The notes under the pieces were generated by a model that did no database searches, was not told the origin of the DNA, and was given only the letters and a program-made list of their open reading frames with translations. The position numbers and the translations under genes are program-made. DNA of 7,507 nt. It comes from Lachnospiraceae bacterium. Its GTDB lineage: Bacteria; Bacillota; Clostridia; Lachnospirales; Lachnospiraceae. The DNA lies in contig CAAGRM010000311.1 in assembly GCA_900772675.1 (NCBI GenBank), forward strand, positions 1 through 7,507, in the 5' to 3' direction. This document shows positions 1-5,987 of this stretch, in pieces (position 1 is the first letter of the stretch; each line of letters starts with the position of its first letter).

Positions 1-6
1 AATCCC

Positions 7-27
7 GCGGTCTTCTTACCGCTTTTT
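7..27 (+). terminator. Possible terminator of an upstream gene
   Basis: GCGGT (7-11) and ACCGC (18-22) form a GC-rich 5-bp stem with a 6-nt loop, followed directly by five T (23-27). This is the form of a short rho-independent terminator for a + strand transcript that enters from the left, whose gene lies outside the window. The stem is short, so the call is moderate. Confidence 0.4.
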
Positions 28-257
28 CCCCTTCTTTTACATAGATAGAAGCCAATCATCTTTTCGGTGTTTTTCGCAAAACGCAGATGAGCAAAATCCT
101 GTGTTCTTTTCTTTTCTGCCTTTTCGAATACCCTTTTTGTGCACCGCATGTAAGAAGATAATTTCCGCTTCTCTTTTTTCCGGAAGTCTGCCCACCCGTT
201 TTTTCGGACTTTTGGAGCTTTTGTTTCACCCAACAACAATGAGGAGGTTTTACATTT
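28..257 (+). other. T-rich non-coding leader upstream of the ABC exporter genes
   Basis: I find no credible gene here; the stretch is rich in T and TC runs. TCATCT (56-61) and AGATGA (85-90) are inverted repeats that enclose a smaller hairpin (GGTGTTTT at 67-73 or so against AAAACGC at 78-84, loop TCGC). A GATAAT at 157-162 could be a -10 box, but the only -35 candidate at 17-bp spacing is TTTTTG, so no promoter is called. The exporter ribosome site AGGAGG is at 242-247. No regulator gene (for example MarR-type) is present in this stretch. Confidence 0.45.
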
Positions 258-2021
258 ATGAAGAAAAATCCAATTGGTAAGTACCTGCTCCAGAACTGGT
301 ACTACTACGTTTTCGCTTTTGGTTTCATGGCCTTAAGTGTTTTTCTCGATATGCTCGCACCACTTGTGACACTGCATATCGTGGACGACGTGCTGGTCGG
401 CCGCAAAGTGGAGCTGCTCTGGAAATACCTTGCTGCGTTTCTCCTGATTGGTCTCGCCAAGGCACTGTTCCAGTATCTCAAGGAATTTTTGTTTGATGTC
501 AGCAGCGTTCGCGTTGCCAGCCAGATGCGAGGTAATCTGTTCCGCCATGTACAGCAGCTTTCGGTGGATTACTTTGATAAAAATAATACAGGTGAGCTTC
601 TCGCCCGTGTGCGCGATGACGTTGACCGGATCTGGGATATCCTCGGTTTTGCCGGTATGCTGATTCTGGAAGGTCTGATCTGTATCGTGATGGCGATGAT
701 CAGCATGGTAAAGCTCGATCTTCCGCTGACACTCGTCTCTGTCGCTATCCTTCCGTTCGTCGCAGGAATTGCGATCCGTCTGGAAAAAGAGCTCGACCGT
801 GTTTACGATGCGATCAGCGAAGAAAACGCCGTGATGAACACAGTTGCCCAGGAAAACATTGCCGGTGTCCGCACTGTAAAATCTTTTGCCCGAGAGCCAT
901 ATGAAATTCTAAAATTCCGAAAACATAATCAGAAATACTGTGATCTCAATATGGATCAGGCACGCGTCCTGATGAAATACGACCCTGCCATCTCCTTCCT
1001 TACGAAGCTGATGCGCGTACTCGTACTTCTCGCCGGCGGCTACGGCGTCATTCACGGGCGCATCACACTTGGCGTTTTAACCGCATTTATGGAATACACT
1101 TCCAAAATCACCTGGCCGATCGAAAATGTCGGCTGGCTTGGCAACTGTTTCGCCTCGGCGATTGCTTCTAATAAGAAGCTGAATAAAATTTTTGCAGAAA
1201 CACCACAGATCGCGGAGCCGGATCACCCGGTTAACCTGGAAAAGCTCCCCGGTAACCTGGAATTTTGTCATGTCAATTTTTCCCGGCATGACACACCGAT
1301 TCTGCAGGATATTGATTTTACGTTAAAGCAGGGGCAGACACTCGGCATCATGGGTATGACAGGCTCCGGCAAGACAACCATCATCAACCTGCTGGAGCGC
1401 TTTTACGATGTCACAGACGGATCGATCTGTCTGGATGGCCACGACATCCGCACACTTCCGCTGCATACCGTGCGCGATACCTCTTCCGTTGTCATGCAGG
1501 ACGTTTTCCTGTTCTCGGATACCATTTCTGAGAATGTCCGCCTCGGCAGCCGTGGCACCATGAAGTCCGAAGAAGTACACAATGCCGTCTCGGAAGCCTG
1601 CGCCTCCGAGTTTGTCGATCGTCTTTCCGATCAGTATGAAACCGTCATCGGCGAACGCGGCATGGGACTTTCCGGCGGACAAAAACAGCGGCTTTCCATC
1701 GCGCGTGCGCTGGCAAAGCAGGCACCGATCCTGGTTCTCGATGATTCCACATCCGCACTTGATATGGAAACAGAATATGAAATCCAGAGCCATCTCGCTG
1801 AGAAAAAAGATGTTTCCAAAATCATCATTGCGCACCGGATTTCCTCTGTCCAGAACGCTGACGAGATTCTATATCTTGATCACGGACGTATTGCAGAGCG
1901 CGGCACCCATGAAAGCCTGATGGCGCAAAAAGGCCTGTACTACTCCACCTTCGAGGCACAGTACGGCGATTACCATAAAGCAAAGGCAGCCCTTGAACAG
2001 GTGCTTCCATCCCATGCTTAA
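258..2021 (+). CDS. Heterodimeric ABC exporter, half-transporter with degenerate ATP site
   Basis: This is a 587-aa membrane half-transporter: a six-helix exporter-type transmembrane domain (about residues 15-310) followed by a nucleotide-binding domain (about 330-575). Seen motifs are Walker A GMTGSGKTT (366-374, Lys372), Q-loop Gln414, signature LSGGQ (471-475), Walker B ending D495-D496, and H-loop His526. The residue after the Walker B Asp is normally the catalytic Glu; here it is Asp496, the known mark of the non-canonical subunit in heterodimeric exporters such as TM287/288 and BmrC/BmrD. The partner gene follows after 60 nt. ATG 258 is preceded by AGGAGG (242-247) at a 10-nt spacing. 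Family members export drugs, lipids or peptides out of the cytoplasm; the substrate cannot be told from sequence. No N-terminal peptidase domain is present, so a bacteriocin-processing exporter is unlikely. Length is normal for the family. Confidence 0.95.
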   Translation: MKKNPIGKYLLQNWYYYVFAFGFMALSVFLDMLAPLVTLHIVDDVLVGRKVELLWKYLAAFLLIGLAKALFQYLKEFLFDVSSVRVASQMRGNLFRHVQQLSVDYFDKNNTGELLARVRDDVDRIWDILGFAGMLILEGLICIVMAMISMVKLDLPLTLVSVAILPFVAGIAIRLEKELDRVYDAISEENAVMNTVAQENIAGVRTVKSFAREPYEILKFRKHNQKYCDLNMDQARVLMKYDPAISFLTKLMRVLVLLAGGYGVIHGRITLGVLTAFMEYTSKITWPIENVGWLGNCFASAIASNKKLNKIFAETPQIAEPDHPVNLEKLPGNLEFCHVNFSRHDTPILQDIDFTLKQGQTLGIMGMTGSGKTTIINLLERFYDVTDGSICLDGHDIRTLPLHTVRDTSSVVMQDVFLFSDTISENVRLGSRGTMKSEEVHNAVSEACASEFVDRLSDQYETVIGERGMGLSGGQKQRLSIARALAKQAPILVLDDSTSALDMETEYEIQSHLAEKKDVSKIIIAHRISSVQNADEILYLDHGRIAERGTHESLMAQKGLYYSTFEAQYGDYHKAKAALEQVLPSHA

Positions 2022-2038
2022 TTTGCATGAAACCTGTT
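1996..2038 (+). other. Imperfect hairpin over the stop codon of the first exporter gene
   Basis: AACAGGT (1996-2002) pairs with ACCTGTT (2032-2038). Inside it CATGC (2013-2017) pairs with GCATG (2025-2029), with the TAA stop (2019-2021) in the 7-nt apical loop. No T-run follows, so this does not look like a terminator; the partner gene begins 43 nt later. It might be an mRNA stability or processing element, or chance. Confidence 0.3.
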
Positions 2039-2081
2039 ACCCGAAAAATTTCCTGATTCACAAAGAGAGGAATATACGATT

Positions 2082-3866
2082 ATGGCTATCAACTCCAGCA
2101 AAGTGGATGAAGAGCAGAAAGAGGTCTTAAAAAGCGCGACCATCCGCCGCCTCTTCTCCTACTTGAAAAATTACAAACGCCAGGTTGCCATCGTTCTCGT
2201 GGTTCTCGCCGTCACCATCGCGATTTCCACTGTGAACCCACTGCTCCTGGAATATGCCATCGACGTCAACATCGCAGAAAAAGACTGGCACGGGCTCATT
2301 GCCCTCTGCATTTTCATGGTTATCATCAACCTTGTCTATGCAGCCGGCGTCCGCCTGCGCATGCTCCTGATGGCGCGCATTACAAACAACATTCTCCTGG
2401 AAATTCGTGACGAGCTTTACACACATATCCAGACCTTAAGCTTCAGCTTCTTCGATACCCGCCCGGCCGGAAAAATTCTGGCGCGCATCATTGGCGATGT
2501 CAACTCGTTGAAGGATGTGCTGAACGACGGTGTCACAAAGCTGATTCCGAATATCCTCACAATTATCACCATTCTTGTGATTATGATGATCCGAAACATC
2601 TGGCTTTCCCTGAGCGCAATTCTCGTGCTTCCGCTGATCGCCATCGGCATGTATTTTATCCAGATCGTGGCGCATAAGAGATGGCAGGTCTTCCGGAAAA
2701 AATCTTCCAATATTACAGCATATATCCATGAAGATTTCTCCGGTATCCGCATCATCAAAAGCTTCACCGCAGAGCAGGAATCACAGGGAGAATTCGATCA
2801 GCTTCTTTTAGAACACCAGAATTCTTTTATTCATGCAGTCCGTCTCGCAGACGGCTTTTCCGCTGTCATAGAGGTAACCTGGGGAATCGGAACCTTTCTT
2901 CTGTATTTCATCGGAATCTCCGTCCTCGGTGTCGATGCTGTTCCGATCGGTACCTTCACAGCATTTGCGATGTATCTGACGATGTTCTGGGATCCGATCC
3001 AGAATCTGGCCGGTTTCTACAACAAGCTGATCACAAACCTTTCCGCTGCCGAACGTATTTTTGAAATTCTTGACACACCGGCAGAAGTCGCTGACCGGCC
3101 CGGCGTTAGTGAGCTTCCGCCCATTCAGGGAAAGGTTACGTTTGATCATGTCAGCTTTGCCTACTCCGACGATCCTGACACGCTGGTGTTAAAGGATGTC
3201 AGCTTTACCGCTGCTCCCGGCGAGACGATTGCGCTGGTAGGGCCGACCGGAGCCGGAAAGACAACGATTGTCAACCTGATCAGCCGCTTCTATCATATTA
3301 CATCCGGAACAATCCGCGTAGACGGCCACAGTCTGACGGATGTCTCAATCAACAGTCTGCGTGCGCAGATGGGTGTTATGACGCAGGATAATTTTCTCTT
3401 CTCCGGCACAATCCGCGACAACATTGCCTATGGAAAGCTCGATGCCACAGAAGAGGAAATCATTGCCGCCGCAAAGGCTGTGCATGCTCATGACTTTATT
3501 ATGGAACTTCCGGATGGCTATGACACGGAGATCAGTGAACGTGGTGCGCGTCTTTCCAACGGACAGCGCCAGCTTCTTGCTTTTGCCAGAACGATGGTTT
3601 CCGATCCGCGCATTCTGATTCTCGATGAGGCGACCTCCAGTATCGATACACAGACGGAAATTCAGGTGCAGCAGGGTATCGAAAGTCTCTTAAAAGGCCG
3701 TACCTCCTTCATCATTGCACACCGTCTTTCTACAATTAAAAATGCAGACCGGATTTTTGTCATTGATCACGGAAAAATCTTTGAGCAGGGCACCCACGAT
3801 GAACTGATGCAAAAACAGGGCGCATACTATCAGCTCTATCAGGCACAGTTCCGCCGGGTTTCGTAA
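2082..3866 (+). CDS. Heterodimeric ABC exporter, half-transporter with canonical Walker B
   Basis: This 594-aa partner of the preceding gene has the same layout: a six-helix transmembrane domain (about residues 35-330) and a nucleotide-binding domain (about 350-590). Seen motifs are Walker A GPTGAGKTT (387-395, Lys393), Q-loop Gln435, signature LSNGQ (491-495, second Gly of the motif replaced by Asn), Walker B D515-E516 with an intact catalytic Glu, and H-loop His547. In a head-to-tail dimer the altered signature faces the degenerate Walker B of the first subunit, while this complete Walker A/B faces that subunit's intact LSGGQ. That gives one weak and one catalytic ATP site, as known for TM287/288-type exporters. 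The start ATG follows AGAGAGG (2064-2070) at an 11-nt spacing. It is co-transcribed with the first gene by position, and a strong terminator follows 26 nt after the stop. The substrate is unknown; multidrug or lipid export is the family default. Confidence 0.95.
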   Translation: MAINSSKVDEEQKEVLKSATIRRLFSYLKNYKRQVAIVLVVLAVTIAISTVNPLLLEYAIDVNIAEKDWHGLIALCIFMVIINLVYAAGVRLRMLLMARITNNILLEIRDELYTHIQTLSFSFFDTRPAGKILARIIGDVNSLKDVLNDGVTKLIPNILTIITILVIMMIRNIWLSLSAILVLPLIAIGMYFIQIVAHKRWQVFRKKSSNITAYIHEDFSGIRIIKSFTAEQESQGEFDQLLLEHQNSFIHAVRLADGFSAVIEVTWGIGTFLLYFIGISVLGVDAVPIGTFTAFAMYLTMFWDPIQNLAGFYNKLITNLSAAERIFEILDTPAEVADRPGVSELPPIQGKVTFDHVSFAYSDDPDTLVLKDVSFTAAPGETIALVGPTGAGKTTIVNLISRFYHITSGTIRVDGHSLTDVSINSLRAQMGVMTQDNFLFSGTIRDNIAYGKLDATEEEIIAAAKAVHAHDFIMELPDGYDTEISERGARLSNGQRQLLAFARTMVSDPRILILDEATSSIDTQTEIQVQQGIESLLKGRTSFIIAHRLSTIKNADRIFVIDHGKIFEQGTHDELMQKQGAYYQLYQAQFRRVS

Positions 3867-3892
3867 CTTGGAATAATTACAGTTTTTTTCTC

Positions 3893-3929
3893 AAAAAGCT
3901 GCTTCCCCCCATTGGTGAAGCAGCTTTTT
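3893..3929 (+). terminator. Rho-independent terminator of the exporter operon
   Basis: A perfect 13-bp inverted repeat pairs AAAAAGCTGCTTC (3893-3905) with GAAGCAGCTTTTT (3917-3929) around an 11-nt loop. The right arm ends in five T, and the left arm begins with five A preceded by a T-run (3883-3889), so it could act in both directions. It lies 26 nt after the exporter stop codon. Confidence 0.9.
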
Positions 3930-3958
3930 GGTCTTTCCTTTGCACTCCCGCATTCCTC

Positions 3959-4015
3959 AAAAACATGAGTAATTCGCTCATTTTCTTCGAAAAACGGCTG
4001 CTTACTCATGTTTTT
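3959..4015 (+). terminator. Second perfect inverted repeat, backup terminator or structured element
   Basis: AAAAACATGAGTAA (3959-3972) and TTACTCATGTTTTT (4002-4015) are a perfect 14-bp inverted repeat around a 29-nt loop. The loop carries its own small hairpin, TTTTC (3981-3985) with GAAAA (3989-3993). The left arm also contains ATGAG (3965-3969), which can pair instead with CTCAT (3977-3981). T5 closes the right arm and A5 opens the left, as in a bidirectional terminator. It sits 20 bp upstream of the -35 box of the metal operon, so it insulates that promoter from exporter read-through or might be a DNA-level control site. Confidence 0.6.
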
Positions 4016-4035
4016 GCCCTTTTGCCCCTGGTAGC

Positions 4036-4065
4036 TTGACAAATGAATCCACCCTGCTATATGAT
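4036..4065 (+). promoter_or_regulatory. Sigma-A-type promoter of the metal uptake operon
   Basis: A perfect -35 hexamer TTGACA (4036-4041) is followed after 18 bp by TATGAT (4060-4065, five of six matches). An overlapping alternative is an extended -10, TGC plus TATATG (4055-4063), at 16-bp spacing. Transcription would start near 4072, leaving a leader of about 120 nt before the ATG at 4191. No clear Zur-type palindrome overlaps it. Confidence 0.75.
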
Positions 4066-4071
4066 GATAAC

Positions 4072-4190
4072 TGATCTTTTTTCGGGGTATCTTCCCCGTC
4101 TGCCGCTTCCCACTCCTGCGGCATCTGTCACTGACCATTTGAATGCGGAGCTTTCCGTATTTTTCCTTTAGAGATTCCGAAAGGAGGATC
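4072..4190 (+). promoter_or_regulatory. Structured 5' leader of the metal uptake operon
   Basis: The predicted transcript leader holds a row of small inverted repeats: CGGGG (4083-4087) with CCCCG (4094-4098); TGCCGC (4101-4106) with GCGGCA (4118-4123); CGGA (4146-4149) with TCCG (4154-4157); and TCCTTT (4164-4169) with AAAGGA (4180-4185), which covers the first part of the ribosome site. I recognise no named riboswitch. Post-initiation or translational control is possible, but this is inference from pairing alone. Confidence 0.4.
4180..4187 (+). promoter_or_regulatory. Ribosome binding site that fixes the metal-binding protein start
   Basis: AAAGGAGG is followed by only three bases before ATG 4191. 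An in-frame ATG at 4143 would add 16 residues ahead of the lipoprotein signal and has no ribosome site, so 4191 is chosen even though the spacing is short. Confidence 0.75.
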
Positions 4191-5279
4191 ATGACGTTTT
4201 TTTCAAAAAAAGTCGTACGCCTTCTCCTGCTCCCTGCGCTCCTTCTTCTGACAGGCTGCGCCGGTTCTGCAAAAGAGACGGCGGATGTTACTGAAAATCA
4301 AAAGCTTTCTGCCGTGACCACTATTTTCCCACAGTATGATTTTCTCCGTGCGATCGGCGGCGATCACCTCGACCTTCATATGCTGCTTTCCCCCGGCGCA
4401 GAAAGCCATTCCTTTGAACCGACACCGGGAGATATCATTACCGTTTCCGACTGTGACCTGTTCGTCTACGTTGGCGGCGATTCCGATGCCTGGGTCGAAA
4501 CAATCCTTGATTCCGTCGATACCACAGACAAAGAAGTGGTCACACTGATGGACTGTGTCGATACGGTTGCCGAGGAGACCGTTGATGGAATGGAGACGCA
4601 CGGCCATGCACATGACCATGAAGACGAAGATGAGGATGAGCATCCTGAGGACGAGGATTCTCACGATTACGATGACGATTCCTACGATCACGATGACGAT
4701 TTCCATGATCACGATGACGATTTCCATGATCACGACGAGGATTCCCATGGCGAACAGGATGAGCATGTTTGGACTTCACCAAAAAACGCGATGCGGATTG
4801 TCCAAAAGCTCTGCGATGCCCTCTGTCGCCTCGATCCGGAACATGCGGACGATTACCGGGCCAACACGACCCTGTATCTTGCTTCGCTTACCTCTCTTGA
4901 CGAGGAATTTTCCGATGTCATATCAAATGCCAGCCGCCATACGATTGTTTTCGGCGACCGTTTTCCGTTCCGCTATTTTGCAGATGCCTACGGTCTCGAT
5001 TACTACGCAGCGTTTCCGGGCTGCTCCTCGGAATCCGAGGCCAGCGCCAAAACAATTTCTTTTTTAATTGATAAAATAAAGGAGGATCAGATTCCTGTTG
5101 TCTTCCACACAGAGCTGTCCAATGAAAAAATGACAGACTGCATCTGTGAAGCAACCGGTGCGAAAAAACTGCTTCTTCATTCCTGTCACAACGTATCCAA
5201 ATATGATTTCGAAAACGGCGCTACGTACCTTTCTCTGATGGAACAAAACGTTGCCGCCTTAAAGGAGGCTCTGAACTAA
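4191..5279 (+). CDS. znuA: Metal (probably zinc) ABC transporter substrate-binding lipoprotein, ZnuA type
   Basis: This 362-aa surface lipoprotein of the cluster A-I (ZnuA/TroA) family captures Zn(II) or a related ion and hands it to the permease. Residues 1-23 form a lipoprotein signal: basic N-end, Leu-rich core, lipobox L-T-G-C with Cys23 as the lipidated residue. The first ligand is His73 (in AESHSFEPTP) and the second is His192 (in DEHVWTSPKNA). Between them residues 137-190 form a very acidic loop with 12 His and about 30 Asp/Glu, including five heptads like DFHDHDD. The usual third His (H-x-x-Y/F-G-Y motif) is not there: the segment reads GDRFPFRYF (255-263), with Arg257 at the expected place. 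Asp256, His306 or Glu308 (VVFHTELS) may stand in. It ends without a ZinT domain, unlike AdcA. The start rests on the ribosome site at 4180-4187 and the signal peptide. The stop codon abuts the next start. Zinc specificity is inferred from the His-rich loop; manganese cannot be excluded. Confidence 0.93.
   Translation: MTFFSKKVVRLLLLPALLLLTGCAGSAKETADVTENQKLSAVTTIFPQYDFLRAIGGDHLDLHMLLSPGAESHSFEPTPGDIITVSDCDLFVYVGGDSDAWVETILDSVDTTDKEVVTLMDCVDTVAEETVDGMETHGHAHDHEDEDEDEHPEDEDSHDYDDDSYDHDDDFHDHDDDFHDHDEDSHGEQDEHVWTSPKNAMRIVQKLCDALCRLDPEHADDYRANTTLYLASLTSLDEEFSDVISNASRHTIVFGDRFPFRYFADAYGLDYYAAFPGCSSESEASAKTISFLIDKIKEDQIPVVFHTELSNEKMTDCICEATGAKKLLLHSCHNVSKYDFENGATYLSLMEQNVAALKEALN
4656..4760 (+). 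repeat. Five 21-nt tandem repeats coding for His/Asp heptads
   Basis: Five in-frame 21-nt units (from 4656, 4677, 4698, 4719 and 4740) encode DSHDYDD, DSYDHDD, DFHDHDD, DFHDHDE and DSHGEQD. Units three and four differ at only two bases; the outer units are more diverged. The pattern suggests growth by slippage or unequal exchange inside the metal-binding loop. Confidence 0.9.
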
Positions 5280-5987
5280 ATGGCTCTACTTACCTGCAGT
5301 GATGTCACCTTTACCTACGAGGGCATCCCAGTCCTGACCGATGTAAACTTTGCCCTGGAAGCCGGCGCCTACCTCTGTATCGTAGGTGAAAACGGCTCCG
5401 GAAAAAGTACACTGATTAAGGGACTGCTTCACTTAAAAAATCCGTCTACCGGCACAATCACAACCGGCGACGGTCTTCATCCGAGCGAGATCGGCTATCT
5501 GCCGCAGCAGACTGCCGCACAGAAGGATTTTCCGGCAAGTGTCTGGGAAGTCGTCCTCTCCGGCAGACAGAATCATCCTCACTTTCCGCCATTTTACACC
5601 AGAGCGGATAAGGAGGATGCGCTCCGCAACATGGAGCTTCTCGATCTGATTCCGTTGAAAAAACGGTGCTACCGAGATCTCTCCGGCGGCCAACAGCAGC
5701 GTGTGCTTCTCGCACGGGCTTTATGCGCCACAAAAAAGCTGCTGCTGCTCGATGAGCCGGTCACCGGCCTGGATCCGGTCATGACAACTGAAATGTACCA
5801 GCTGATCCGCCGCATCAACCGCGAACAGCATGTTACCATCGTCATGGTTTCCCACGATATCCGCAATATTCTGCCGGATGCGACTCATATTCTGCAGCTC
5901 GACCAGAAGCAGATCTTTTTCGGTCCAACGAAAGAGTATCTGAAGACCGATGCAGGAAAACAGTTTTTAGGAGGTGTCGACTTATGA
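5280..5987 (+). CDS. znuC: Metal (probably zinc) ABC transporter ATP-binding protein, ZnuC type
   Basis: This 235-aa cytoplasmic ATPase powers the uptake system. It is a single nucleotide-binding domain with Walker A GENGSGKST (36-44, Lys42), Q-loop Gln76-Gln77, signature LSGGQQQR (134-141), Walker B LLLLDEP with Glu159, and H-loop His192 in VSHD. All catalytic residues are intact. Length and the run after the H-loop (DIRNILPDATHIL) fit the zinc/manganese importer ATPases. ATG 5280 follows the preceding TAA with no gap; the ribosome site AAGGAGG (5262-5268) lies inside the end of the preceding gene at an 11-nt spacing, so translation is probably coupled. The 3' end overlaps the permease start by ATGA. 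It cannot transport alone and needs the adjacent permease. Metal identity is taken from the operon, not from this protein. Confidence 0.95.
   Translation: MALLTCSDVTFTYEGIPVLTDVNFALEAGAYLCIVGENGSGKSTLIKGLLHLKNPSTGTITTGDGLHPSEIGYLPQQTAAQKDFPASVWEVVLSGRQNHPHFPPFYTRADKEDALRNMELLDLIPLKKRCYRDLSGGQQQRVLLARALCATKKLLLLDEPVTGLDPVMTTEMYQLIRRINREQHVTIVMVSHDIRNILPDATHILQLDQKQIFFGPTKEYLKTDAGKQFLGGVDL

Noticed and set aside
134..162. Promoter for the exporter using GATAAT at 157-162
   Set aside because: The -35 region at correct spacing is only a T-run (TTTTTG); in T-rich sequence this match is expected by chance.
1323..1835. 170-codon open frame on the - strand inside the first exporter gene
   Set aside because: It lies entirely opposite a well-conserved ATPase domain and has no recognisable motif; a coding shadow.
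4030..4075. Zur or AdcR operator at the metal operon promoter
   Set aside because: I looked for an AATCGTAAT/ATTACGATT-like or TTAAC/GTTAA-like palindrome and saw none. The TGAG/CTCA repeat at 3966-3980 is too far upstream and poorly matched.
4143..4190. In-frame ATG at 4143 giving a 378-aa binding protein
   Set aside because: It has no ribosome site and would put 16 mostly polar residues ahead of the lipoprotein signal; ATG 4191 follows AAAGGAGG directly.
3839..4192. 117-codon open frame on the - strand across the intergenic region
   Set aside because: It runs through two perfect hairpins and the + strand promoter, has no ribosome site before its ATG, and shows no recognisable domain.
4203..4782. 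Long open frames on the - strand (187 and 80 codons) opposite the binding protein
   Set aside because: They are low-complexity Ile/Val or Arg/His-rich readings of the 21-nt repeats in the coding strand, without start signals.
4555..5067. 170-codon open frame in another + frame inside the binding-protein gene
   Set aside because: It reads the repeat region as Met/Thr/Ile repeats and overlaps a clearly coding frame.
5080..5085. AGGAGG inside the binding-protein gene as an internal start
   Set aside because: No ATG or GTG follows at a usable distance and the frame around it is clearly the middle of the metal-binding domain.
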